Source: Malania oleifera
Taxonomy: Eukaryota; Streptophyta; Magnoliopsida; Santalales; Ximeniaceae
Direction of reading: 5' to 3'
Assembly: GCF_029873635.1 (NCBI RefSeq)
Contig: NC_080423.1
Coordinates: forward strand, 92,795,691 to 92,859,690
DNA length: 64,000 nucleotides
Within the stretch, counting starts at the first letter, position 1. Each line of letters begins with the position of its first letter. Under the pieces are notes generated by a model. That model was not told the origin of the DNA. It searched no databases and worked only from the letters and a program-made list of their open reading frames with translations. Shown here piece after piece: positions 22,709-33,442 of this stretch. Made by a program: the position numbers and the translations under genes.

Positions 22709-23471
22709 TTTGGTTGGAGTAAAATCGCCAGATCGGAGAAAAATTCCGGATTTTGAGCCCCTGTCCAGTAGCTCAAATTTTAATTTTAAGGCTACCATCG
22801 AACTCCTCTCGCCGAGACGAAGCCAACGGCTGCAACCGGAGCTCGAACGACCCCGCACGCGCCACCACACGCCGAGCAGGAGAAAGACGCCTCTCACGCG
22901 CCGATCATGCGTGTGTGCCTACCCGTCACGCGCCACACGAGTGCCTATGCGTCTTCCTCGCCGGGACAGACGCAACCCGACTCGACCCGGAACAGCTTTC
23001 AGTCCGGATCAACCCGAACCATCCTAGACCCGGAGCCACATCAGCGCTGCTGCGTCAGGGCCACATCGTTAGTCCACGTCAGCGCCCTGCCAGCCGCCAC
23101 GTTAGCGCCACATGGTGCAAAGTAAGCTGCCAGTCAGCCGCCACGTCAGCCCTGGGTCCCACGCCACGTCAGCGCCACATTAGCAGTGGGCCCCACAGTT
23201 ATCCAACAGTTGGTGGGCCCAGTGCCACGTCAGCAGACGGCACAGTGACGGCATCACTAACGCCATCAGAGAATATTCCGTCTATGAGAGGAATATTCCG
23301 TTAAAGTTGACTGAAGTTGACCAGTTTTGACCAAAAGTTTGACCGGGCTTTTTGAAGCCATTTCGGGTCCATTTATCGAACGACTTAAGCCATTACTAGG
23401 GTTTTCGGCTGTTCTGGATCCAACCGTGCTGTCCGATTGAGCTAATTCCATCTCTAGATCAGCGAATCGAG
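22709..23471 (+). other. Untranslated leader of the nested copia element
   Basis: GC-rich DNA between the primer-binding site and the gag start. Several CCACGTCAGC-like repeats (23040-23250) give long accidental open frames. No protein similarity was seen. Confidence 0.6.
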
Positions 23472-24946
23472 ATGTCAAACCAGAAGAGCTCTCACATCGA
23501 GATGTTTGACGGCACGAACTTCGATTTCTGGAAAATGCAAATCGAGGACTTCTTGTTTGGTAAGGAATTGCACTTACCACTGATGGAGAAGTCAAAATCC
23601 ATGAAGGAGAGCGAGTAGGAGTTGCTTGACCGAAAAGCCCTCGTAGCCGTGAGGATGATGTTGGCAAAGTCTGTTGCCTTCAACATCAAAACTTGACAAC
23701 CACCAAGGCTTTTATGGATGCGCTATCTAACATGTACGAGCAGCCATCAACCGCGAACAAGGTACATCTCATGAAAAGACTGTTTACAATGAGCATGTCT
23801 GCAGGTGAGAGTTTCAGCAGGCATTTGAATAATTTCAATGAGCTGTCAGATCAACTCGCCTCGGTCGGGATTACCTTTGACAGTGAGATCCGTGCCCTAT
23901 TAATTCTCAGTCAGCTGCCTGAGAGTTGGAAAGGTATTGTAACTGCGATCAATAGCTCTGCAGGAAAATCGAAACTGAAATACGACGAGGTTATCAGCAT
24001 GATTTTGATAGAGGAGATCAGAGTGCAGTCGAACAATAACTCCACTTCAAGTTCAGCTTTGAATGTGGAAAGCCGAGGAAAGGGAAGCGGGCATGGACGA
24101 TCTAACAATCGTGGCAGATCCAGGACTAGATGGTCCAAATCCAGAGATTTCAGAGGTACTCAAGACACAGGTTCTCCGAGTAGAAAAATTATTAAGTGCT
24201 GGAACTGTGGAAAGACTGGTCATTACAAGAACCAGTGTAGAAGTCAGAACAAAGAGATGAGGGCAAAGACAGAAGCAAATATTGCTTCTGAGAATGATGA
24301 GATGTTGATCTGCTCTTTGGAGAGCAAGCATGAGTCTTGGGTCTTAGACTCCAGAGCCTCATATCATGCCACATGCTGCAAAGATTGCCTAGAGGAGTAT
24401 GCACCAGGTGATTTCGGTAAGGTGTACCTTGGCAATGATCAACCTTGCGACGTAATCGGCAAGGGAGTTGTGAAGATCAAAATGAATGGGTCAGTATGGA
24501 AGCTGAAGAATGTCAGATATATTCCAGACCTGAGAAAGAATTTGATCTCAGTTGGTCAGTTGGCAGAGGAGGGATACACAACAAAATTCATTGGCGATGA
24601 ATGGAAAGTTTCAAAGGGTGTACTTTCGATTGCACGAGGTAAGAAAAGCGGAACAATTTTTCTAACCTCCAATGCCTCCATGTCTATTTCAGTTGCTGTA
24701 GGAAATGACGATAGCAACATTTGGCACCAACGACTTGGTCACATGAGAGAGAAGGAACTCAGGGTGATGCACTCAAAAGAAAAATTGAGTGGTCTACAGC
24801 CAGTGCAGATTGACATGTGTGAGGATTGCATAGTCAGGAAACAGAAGAGGGTCAGTTTCCAGATAAACACCCGTGCCCTAAAGAAGTTTGTCGGGACACA
24901 ACAGCAGAATGCCGAGAATCCTCAAGCGGAGGAACCAGTGGAGTAG
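23472..24946 (+). pseudogene. Copia gag, protease and pre-integrase segment
   Basis: Gag starts at ATGTCAAACCAG (23472) with the FDGTNFDFWKMQIEDFL motif typical of copia capsids. A stop near 23610 and a frame shift near 23690 follow. The frame from 23693 then stays open for 417 codons. It holds the capsid C-terminal part (SQLPESWKGIV, about 23910-23940), a CCHC zinc knuckle CWNCGKTGHYKNQC (24199-24240), the protease site WVLDSRASYHAT (24338-24375; the usual DSGAS glycine has become Arg) and the pre-integrase segment IWHQRLGHMREKEL (24719-24760). It ends in a short linker where integrase should begin. Confidence 0.88.
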
Positions 24947-25466
24947 ATCGTCGCACCACCATCTCCTACTCTAGCACCGGAGCTTGGGAGATCTACTCGG
25001 CCTCATATACCATATGGAAGGTATATAGATTCCTTACTTCCTACAGATGGAGGAGAGCCTGAATACTGTGATGAAGCATGTCAGCCAGGAGATGCGAGCA
25101 AGTGGGAGCTTGCAATGAAGGACAAGATGAAGTCCCTCACCTCCAACAGAACATAGAAGTTGCCCAAAGGCCTTCACAACAAGTGGGTATATAGAATTGA
25201 AGAGGAGCATGACGGCTCCAGAAGGTACAAGCCTCAGTTGGTAGTCAAAGGCTTTGAGCAGAAGAAAGGGATTGACTACACCGGCATTTTTGCACTAGTT
25301 GTGAAGATGACAGCCATCAGATTAGTCCGCAGAAATCTAGTAGACAGGAAGGTGGTGACTAGGGAGAAACTGAAGTTGTGCTCAACTTCAATTGGTCTTC
25401 ATGCTTGAAGACAGACATGAGCACATCATTCGTCTATACACTGGTTAAGATGCTGCCTTCGTCTCT
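24947..25466 (+). pseudogene. Remnant of copia reverse transcriptase N-terminal part
   Basis: After the linker (GRSTRPHIPYGRYI-like, near 24990-25020) come DASKWELAMKDKMKSL (25094-25138), LPKGLHNKWVYRIEEEHDGS (25156-25218) and YKPQLVVKGFEQKKGIDY (25226-25280). These are the start of a copia reverse transcriptase. Sequence then passes to unrelated reading and the polypurine tract, so the palm (YVDD), thumb and RNase H are deleted. Stops lie at about 24944 and 25154. Confidence 0.8.
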
Positions 25467-25476
25467 AAGTGGGAGA

Positions 25477-25622
25477 TGGTTAGGAATTCTGGTGTGGAAC
25501 CATCGGCACGCACCTCCCCATGCAGCCTATGTTGAAATGAAGACCAACAGCCAGCAGCCCTCCACCTACGCTGCAGATTTTGTTGAAATCTGCAGCCACC
25601 CCCTTTGAATTTAGCTCCCCCT

Positions 25623-25676
<54 letters not shown>

Positions 25677-25969
25677 AGAGAGAGAGCTGTGTGCAATGTG
25701 TGAAAAGTTGTGAGTGTGTGTGGAGAGCTTTGTATGCTATGATAGTGTTGTGCAGTGCAGCGAGTTGAGGTGTGTAAGAGAGAGAGAGAGAGTTGAGTAG
25801 AGCAATGAGGCTCCTCTGTATATTTCTCCCAATTTATAGTGCAGTGGTGTGTGCTCCCGTGGACGTAGGTCAGTTTGGACCGAACCACATAAATCCGGTG
25901 TTTCAGTGTGGATGTGCTTGTTTATTTTTCTTCGTGTGTGATTGTTGCTCCAGGTTTTATTCCCCAACA
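25477..25969 (+). repeat. 3' LTR of the nested copia element
   Basis: 493 bp, nearly identical to 22234-22694 except for a much longer TA microsatellite (about 25628-25674) and a few changes, including an extra G in the first bases. Confidence 0.92.
25628..25674. repeat. (TA)n microsatellite in the copia 3' LTR
   Basis: About 46 bp of TA, against about 12 bp at the same place in the partner LTR. Confidence 0.95.
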
Positions 25970-25974
25970 TGACA

Positions 25975-26303
25975 CCGGTGCTCCCTAGGGTGAAACACTC
26001 GGTCGATTGTACCCCTTATCTAGTAGCTCTTGTTGCTGCTCCTTCAACTCTCTCAATTCAGTTGGAACCATACGATATGGAGCTTTCAATATTGGCGCTA
26101 TACCTGGAATCAATTCTATAACAAATGCCACCTCACGATCTGAAGGTAATCCTAGCAAGTCCTCTGGAAACATGTTTGGGAGCTCGCACACTACAAGAAT
26201 CCCCTCCAATCTACGTTCTGCTTCTGGGGTATCTTTCACAAATTCTAAATACCCTTGGCATCCCCTCTAGTAGTAATCTCCTAACTTGCTTAGCTGAAAG
26301 GAT
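25975..26303 (-). pseudogene. Gypsy reverse transcriptase N-terminal part
   Basis: Minus strand. LPNMFPEDLLGLPSDREVAF, IELIPGIAPILKAPYRMVP and ELKEQQQELLDKGY (25985-26239) are the conserved lead-in to gypsy reverse transcriptase. The DKGY motif ends next to the nested copia insertion. The reading continues at 22233 beyond that insertion. Confidence 0.85.
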
Positions 26304-26735
26304 CTATGGTGTTGAATGCACACACGACCCAAAGAACTTGAACTCTTGTTTCCCTTGAGGTCTAAACACCACCTCTCTTATGTGGCAATCAATACTAGTA
26401 TAACTAGTAGATAACCAGTCCATCCCTAGGATAATATCGAAGTCATGCATGTCAAACACAATAAGATTGACTGGTAGTACCCTCTTCTGAATTTCTACTG
26501 GGAAGTCACAGATTACTTTACTACATACAACTACTGACCCTGATGGCGTTGCCACTACCAGTTCATAATCTAACTGTTGAACCTCTAATCCACACAGTTT
26601 AACAAATCCCCGAGAGATAAAGGAATGTGTTGCCCCTAAATCGAATAATATAACAGCTTTATTGGAAAGCATGTAAATGATACTTGTGACTACATCACTA
26701 GCGTTCTCTGCGTCGCCCGAAGTTAGGGAATACAC
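26304..26735 (-). pseudogene. Gypsy aspartic protease
   Basis: The minus-strand frame of 143 codons has AVILFDLGATHSFISRGFV (active site; the usual DSGA serine is Leu) and FDIILGMDWLSTSYTSIDC, the conserved second half of the retropepsin fold in plant gypsy elements. The enzyme would cut the polyprotein. The Ser-to-Leu change beside the catalytic Asp may impair it. The frame ends with a stop after PQGKQEFKFFGS. Confidence 0.85.
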
Positions 26736-26801
26736 CCTTGCCTGGGCTGTACCCCCTTGATGACCACCACATCGTGCCTAAGCACCTCCTCTATATGGCT
26801 G

Positions 26802-27776
26802 CTATGAGGGTGCGTTGCCACCCGACGTGTTACAATTGTGTGCCATATGTCCTGGTTTGCCACACCGATAGCAAACCCCCAAACCTAGCAAACACTTCCC
26901 TGCATGAGGTTTGCCACAAGAGGGACAACCTAGTAAGGATGTGGTATCCTGAGATGTACCACCTCCCATCTCTCGTCGCTGACCTTCACCACCTCCATAC
27001 TTTTTCCATGTGCCTTGCCTCACGCCTGAATAAGAACTAGGAGGCGCTGGCCTCTTCTTCGGAATCTAGACTTCTGCATCCTCTTGCAGGCTCTCCTCTG
27101 CTATAGTGGCTTTCTCTACTAGAGTAATAAAGTCCTGAAATTGCAAGATCACTGTTTGCTTTCGTATCTCCTTCTTTAAACCCCTCTGAAACTTCGAGGC
27201 TTACATTGCCTCGTCAGGAATCATGAATGGAGCAAATCGGGATAACTCCTGGAATCTGGCAACGTACTGCTGAATTGTCAACGACTCCTGCGTCAAACTC
27301 ATGAATTTCTCCATCTTTGCATTTCTGACTGTGGTTGGGAAGTACTGTTCAAAGAAGAACTCTCTGAAACGGGCCCACGTCATCGCTACTAGTATCGGTC
27401 GATGCTCCTCCAACATCTTTACCGATACCCACCATCTCTCTGCCTCCCTTGACAACTTGAACATTGCAAAGGTTACCCTCTACTTCTCTGTGCAGTTCAG
27501 AACATCTAGGATCTTCTCAATCTCTCGGATCCAATTCTTAGCTCGAATCGGGTCTGCACTCCCTAAAAAGACAAGAGGCTTCAATCGGATGAATTGATTG
27601 ATGGAGCATCCCATCTCAGCTGTGGGATGGTCCTGGACCCTATTCGTTCATGCTACCTTAGCCATAAGCTACTACGCAAAGTCCCGTAGTACACTCGTGG
27701 AGTCACTGCAAGCCTCATGGCCAGCTCCTTTACCGCTACTGTCTCCTACATTGGCAGTACTATCCTTGGACTTCAT
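26802..27776 (-). pseudogene. Gypsy gag
   Basis: Minus strand from ATG at 27776 (MKSKDSTANVGDSSGK) to the zinc-knuckle region. Visible parts are RAKNWIREIEKILDVLNCTE (about 27490-27550), the capsid core REAERWWVSVKMLEE (27410-27460), WARFREFFFEQYFPTTVR (27340-27395), FQELSRFAPFMI (27215-27260) and CYRCGKPGHMAHNC (about 26825-26870), preceded by a second cysteine-rich stretch CPSCGKPHAGKC. Stops near 27675 and 27470-27480 break the frame. Gag would form the virus-like particle. Confidence 0.85.
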
Positions 27777-28169
27777 CCTGAAGAAGCAATTGAAATAAAT
27801 CAATTAGAAGCTTAATAACCTACGTATTAGTTAATACTACAATGCTATAGACTCATTTCCCAAAATTAACATTCCTAACACTGACGTACTCTACTAATTC
27901 AACATTCTCATTCTAACTCTAGTTCCACCCCTCCACTTGGAAACAAAACCATCGATGGATTGTCGTGATTTTCTGAATCTTTCGATTGATCCAGAAAAAC
28001 ACAAAAGTTTTTCAATGGATTTCTGTATCCAGGCCTACTAAGCAAAACTCAAAAGTCTTATTCACATCCTAAACTCTGGTAAGATTTAGTCTACAAAACC
28101 TAACAACCTAAGCTCTGAGCATTTCCATAACCATGTAGCGAGAATTACATCACACTTCCGACTGGTTAA

Positions 28170-28182
28170 GGCTCTGATACCA
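28170..28182 (-). other. Primer-binding site of the gypsy element
   Basis: The minus strand reads TGGTATCAGAGCC, 2 bp from the 5' LTR edge at 28185. Confidence 0.9.
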
Positions 28183-28184
28183 TC

Positions 28185-30029
28185 TGTAACGCCTCAACCC
28201 AATAGTTGGGCCCAAAGTGCTACTATTCATACATAATCTACACATATTTGATAACATATATAAACTACTCGCCCTAAACAGGGACATACGGGTGTATCAT
28301 ACAGATTTGTGCTTTCATACATTGTAGAAAACATAAACATTCATACTTCATCTATTAGACTTACCAAAGTTTCTAACTGACTTCTTACATACATATGATT
28401 GTACTTAAAGCATAACTTGCTCTTATAAACCCCAAAAGACATTCTAAACTAAGTCTATTACATATACAAAATACTTACGAAAACTAAAAACATAACTAAG
28501 CTTCAACGTCCCTCTAAAAGCCTAGGACCAGTTTCTTGAAGGACCTGAAACAAAGGTTGTAAGTTGGGGTGAGACACTTCTCAGTAAGGTGGAAGATATT
28601 ACATCAGTGTGTGACAACATGTGTTTAAACCAGTTGCAAGCAGTTATGTATATAACATATTCTCAATACTATAATATAGGAGATATGTAGATATAAATCC
28701 TACAATAGCCAATTGAGTATCATAACAAGCGAGAGTTCTCGAGGTTAGGGTAGGATACAGGCCCATACACTATACAATCCCTTCGCCTGGTACTTAAACC
28801 TGTGACTTTGCCCTTTTTGTTTTTAAATCATGCATATGTATATTTAGAACACCGTCCAGCTTTGAAAGAATAATAACTATGCCAACACTACCTTGTGGCA
28901 CGGGTCACTAATTGAGCCCTGTTCGTGCAGGCATTGTCAGGCATCGTAATTTACTCTAGTCCATCTTGGCCATCACCACCCTGGTCCGTGATCAACCAGT
29001 GGCCCTTCGTACCAAGACGACTGCATAGATACCCACACTGAGAACATAGGTGTGGTTGTACTGTATCTCATATTCTAGCAACAGTACCGCGCTTACATAA
29101 TAACATTAAGCTTTTAGGGCTTCCATAAAAACGTTGAGCTTTTTAAGGCTCTCATAGTAACAAGTTGTGGTCCCAATATTATATATACGATTTACAATCA
29201 AACACATTAACATGCGCAATTCCATTATTTTTCACAATCTCATTCATGCATTCTTTCATACATTTTTTCTTTCATTTAAACTATGGTATAAACTGGTACA
29301 CACACACTCTCGGTTTAACTCTTTCACATATAGAGCTCGGTATCTAACCGACACCTATTTTCCACATTTTCTGATAACAATTTGGAACTTCAGTTCCCAT
29401 AGTTCATATACGCATTAATCAGTTCCACATGTATTCCATTCCATAACATATGCCACACTCGTTTGGGTAAGAACAGACCATACATAGTATATAGTTCGAA
29501 AAAAGTTGTTTAACAGAAAACAAGGGTTCCAAGCATCTCCTACGCTGGGTTTAATACAAATAAAGTAGTTTTGGAAAGTTTGGAGATCATATACCAAAAC
29601 CCGACTTTTTACCAAAATCGTAAAACTGAAAAACCGACACTTTTACTCCGTAAAACTTTGCCAATGAACAGTCATAACATACATATAAGCATAAGCTAAC
29701 TTTCTAGTGATTTAGTTTTCTAAAAATACTGATGTAAACAAATTCCCTTACCTTTGTCCCGAACACTGAAACACGAACTATACGACTCCAAAACAGTAAA
29801 TCAAGTTCTCAAAACCTAAAAACCAAAGAACAATACTTCAACACAACCCTATTTACTATAGATCTATCGAACCAAAAACAAACTTAGACTCTTACCTTGA
29901 TTTCAGGATAAAACCCGAAAATCCTCAAAGCAAAGATTCGATCTGCTACAATCGTAGACATTTTTCCCCTTATCCACATGGTATCCTCCAATCGTCGAAA
30001 CGAGTGACGAAGGGAGGGAGGGAGGGAGG

Positions 30030-30111
<82 letters not shown>

Positions 30112-30124
30112 GAGAGAGAGAAGA

Positions 30125-30158
<34 letters not shown>

Positions 30159-30508
30159 CGATCGCGAGCGCGCTCGACGGACTAATTAGTGATTTCTTAA
30201 CCCCTAAGTAACGAAAAATGATATTTATAGACCCCTTGACCTGGTCAAATTCGTCGACAAATTGTACCTTCCTCGACGAGCCACAGAAGACTTTTCATCG
30301 ATGAACCTCTTCCTTCGTCGATGAGCCCTTGTTTGATATTTTTCCCTTTTGGTCGGGATCTATTCATTGTCGAGGCTCTGAATTTCGGTGACGAACCTTA
30401 TATGACATTTGTCAACGAGAACCTTGGCTTCGTCGACGAAGCCTACGAAATTTACCTTTTTACCCTTTTCTTATTTATTTCCTTATTTTATGAGTTCGGG
30501 TCTCTACA
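28185..30508 (-). repeat. Gypsy 5' LTR (right copy)
   Basis: 2324 bp from TGTAACGCCTC to GGTCTCTACA. It is longer than the left LTR mainly because of an expanded GGGA/GA microsatellite and an extra stretch near 29700-29880. Confidence 0.9.
30011..30155. repeat. (GGGA)n(GA)n microsatellite in the gypsy 5' LTR
   Basis: About 145 bp of GGGA and then GA repeats with a few TA interruptions. Confidence 0.95.
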
Positions 30509-30513
30509 GCTAC

Positions 30514-31660
30514 ACTCACTGCTTCTGCCTAGAATGACGTAGGCAAATTAGCCTGAATCCTCATACACCTTGCCCTCTCTAGTAATGTTCTGTTCATCCT
30601 TTCAGCCACCCCATTTTGCTGTGGCCCATGTGGAACTATATAGTGCCTAGTGATCCCCTCTTCCTTACAGAAGTCAGTGAACTGACTGTTTTTGTACTCC
30701 AGTCCATTGTCAGATCTCAGAAACTTCACCTATTTCTCTGTTTGCTTCTCTACCTGAACTTTCCATTCCCTGAACTTACTAAATACCTCACTTCTGTGCT
30801 TCAGAAAGTACACCCGTACTTTCTTGGAAAAGTCATCAATAAATAAGACAAAATAAATAGCACCACCGTGAGATTGTACCTATACTAGACCCCACACATC
30901 TGAATGAATGTACTCCAGCACCTCCTTGCTCGTATGTTTTCCTGTTCTAAAACTCACCCTACGTTGTTTACTAAACAAACAATATCTATAGAACTTAAGC
31001 TTACAACAAGAATTACCCCTAGTAAGTTCCGCCTGTGCAGTTCCTGCAAACCACATTCACTCATGTGACCCAGCCTCATATGCCACAGAGTAGTATAATC
31101 TGTATCTGTATCTGAAGAGGTACTTGCTGCAGCTTCACCTATCACTGTGCTACCCACCAGAGTGTACAAATTGTTCCTCAAATGACCCTTCATTACTACC
31201 AGTGAACCTCTAGCCACTTTCAGCACACCATCCCTAGCTGAAAAAGAGAAACCATTACTGTCCAAAGAGTCCAAGGAAATCAGATTCTTTTTCAGATCTG
31301 GAACATGTCTCACATCCTTGATGGTTCTAACCACACCATCAAACATCCTGATTCTGACCATTCCAATACCAAGAATACCTCAGGAAGCATTATTACCCAT
31401 CAACATCATCCCTCCAGAGATTGGTTCATAGGAGTCAAACCAGTCCCTGTATGGACACATATGATATAAGCACACTGAATCCAAAGTCCAGGTGTCGGTT
31501 AAGTAACTGGAACCTGTAGTAACAGCCAAAAGATCCCCATCAAAAACTGATAAACTACTCTCCACTACAGTAGCCTACTCAGTCTTTTTCATGCTCTTTT
31601 CCTCTAAATTTCTTTTCCTCTTTAAACAATCCTTCTTCATATGCCCTTCTTCTTTCCATC
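30514..31660 (-). pseudogene. Copia zinc knuckle, protease, pre-integrase segment and integrase
   Basis: Minus strand, in coding order from 31660 down. The zinc knuckle is GHMKKDCLKRK (about 31615-31650). The protease is [20 protein letters not shown] (31430-31490), where the glycine of DSG has become Val. The pre-integrase segment is VRHVPDLKKNLISLDSLDSN and LWHMRLGHMSECGLQEL (31020-31320). The integrase part has FLRSDNGLEY (30690-30729) and PHGPQQNGVAERMNRTLLER (30580-30640). The reading continues at 14974 on the other side of the gypsy element. Stop codons and frame changes are present. Gag and the 5' LTR are missing, because SIRE-like LTR sequence starts abruptly at about 31660. Confidence 0.88.
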
Positions 31661-31663
31661 TTT

Positions 31664-33325
31664 GCAAATCATGTTTAGTACAAGTTCAGTAACAATTACA
31701 TGAAGTACTAAGATTAGAGGCAAAGATCGGATCGAGTTGACGTTCGAATAGGAAGATCAAATGGACACGTACTAGGAAAGGACTTAAGCACATCCAAGGA
31801 AGCTTAATGTTATATTATATGTAATGGGGTGTATTGTTGAGGTAGTTTATGTTATAACTCTTGCATTTTGTTTCTTGCTTGATTTCTGAGAAAGAGTTGA
31901 GTAATTGCATGCATACTAGGACACATGAGTTTATAGGATTTCACCTAAGTCAACAAACTCACATACATGGTTTTCAAAGTTAACTCGAAGAGTTTGTCAA
32001 AAGAATCCTAAACTTAAATATGTTTTTCAAATGTACAAGTTTTCATTGTCTTGGTTTTATAAATGTTTTCATACTTAGTCTTGATTGTGTCAAAACAAGC
32101 TTTATGTCCTAAGCATTCAAGAAAGTCAAGTTATTTTCATAAAGGACATATTAAGCATATAAATATCGAAACAAATTTTTAAATGTGTTTTTATTAACAA
32201 GATATCTTATACTCAAGGGGAAACTCATTTGGACAAGTATTAAACTCTATTAGATTTAATATATTTCATATACTTTTATCTAAGAATGTTTTAATTGTTT
32301 AAAAAACTTTTTGGTTGGGTTTAAAACTTAAGTTATGCACCTATTAAATTTTCTGAATACGCTTTGGTTTTTGGAGCATAACTTTTGCTAGAAAAGTTCA
32401 AAAAGGAAGATCTTGGTGTACTTAGAAAGTTAAGAAAAAATCTCACAACTTTAATGTTGATGACTTTTTCTAATTCAGGGCATTCATCGATGAGAATAGG
32501 GGATTCATCGATGAGTGACTAGTTGATACTAGTCGACGAGTGCAGGGTACTAGTCGATAATCCCAACGGGTAGAATGATACTAACAGGCAAAAATGGCTA
32601 GTTTTGTTTAGGAATTGCTCCCAATGGTCCAATAACGAGTAGTTGGATATTTTGGCTATAAATACAAGCTATTAGTCTTGTTTTGACATGGTTTTGATAA
32701 TTTATACGAGCTTATAATGAAAAATATCCTTGATTCCAAAACTTAGTACATTGCATCTTAGTTCATATTCGCTGGTGCTCATCTCTTTTGTTCTCCAATC
32801 TTATTTGATACAATTCTTGAGAGAGAAGTGTGAGATTTGCTTTGTATTTAATATTTGCTCATTCAATGAGCATTCTCATCGTAATCATCTACTTCGTGTA
32901 AGGTTCTTTGTGAATCATTGTGAGGTTTCTTGGTGAAACGCTTGGTAAAAGCTCTTTGTGAACAAGTAGGGATTTGTTCCCAAGTGTAGGATTGTGTACT
33001 TGAGTTGTAAGACTTGCTCCACCAGGGAAGGAGCGTTGATAGTAGATTGTGCAATCTTTAACTTAGTGCTAAGGCGTGGACGTAGGCTTGGAGCCGAACC
33101 ACGTAAAAATTCCGTGTTGATTTTCTCTCCCTACTCTTTATTTTATTGTCTTGTGCATGATTTATATTTTGTATATTGTGATATAATTGTTTGCCATCTT
33201 GTCAAGAGATTTTATTTTGTAAAGAAATTGAATATACACAAAAAGAGTCAATCACCCCCCCTCACTCTACATTATATATCCGCTGTGAGACACACTTATA
33301 TACTCCCGGGCTACGACGATTAACA
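31664..33325 (+). mobile_element. 3' LTR of the SIRE-like element (5' end lost)
   Basis: It matches 7287-8962 throughout, ending ACGATTAACA at 33325. The first roughly 80 bp of the LTR are missing and copia sequence abuts it directly at about 31660. Motifs ATCGATGAGTGACTAG and GTCGACGAGTG lie near 32505-32545. No primer-binding site follows, as expected of a 3' LTR. Confidence 0.75.
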
Positions 33326-33442
33326 AATATTTAAGGTCACAAAATCATGATATCACGGGTCAACATTTGTCACTTGAATTTTTTCATTTATTTAAATTTT
33401 CATGTTGGTATGTAATGGAGAAATTATTAGGTAGGCTAAGCT

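Larger units (their letters stand above)
22234..25969 (+). mobile_element. Internally deleted copia element with TGACA target duplication
   Basis: A 3736-bp plus-strand element with LTRs at 22234-22694 and 25477-25969, a tRNA-Met primer-binding site at 22697-22708 and a polypurine tract AAGTGGGAGA at 25467-25476. TGACA flanks it exactly at 22229-22233 and 25970-25974. Gag, protease and the pre-integrase segment are readable, but the integrase core and most of reverse transcriptase and RNase H are gone. It is therefore a non-autonomous derivative. It lies in the gypsy reverse transcriptase and is among the youngest insertions here, judging by its similar LTRs and perfect duplication. Confidence 0.92.
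14980..30508 (-). mobile_element. Ty3/gypsy element, chromovirus (Tekay/Del-like), with nested insertions
   Basis: A 15.5-kb minus-strand element with LTRs at 14980-17028 and 28185-30508, primer-binding site at 28170-28182, gag (27776-26802), protease (26735-26304), reverse transcriptase, RNase H, integrase and a chromodomain-like tail (17325-17558). Two later insertions (22234-25969 and 18995-about 21283) interrupt pol. It sits inside the integrase/reverse transcriptase linker of a copia element. Target flanks are GCCAC (14975-14979) and GCTAC (30509-30513), one base apart, and the copia reading continues across them. Long LTRs and the integrase tail LWRNHAVKEISWELE suggest the Tekay/Del group. 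Placement in that lineage is inference. Confidence 0.9.

Noticed and set aside
22443..23304. Open frames of 194 and 183 codons on the plus strand
   Set aside because: They cross the copia LTR end, the primer-binding site and the untranslated leader. Composition is driven by GC-rich repeats.
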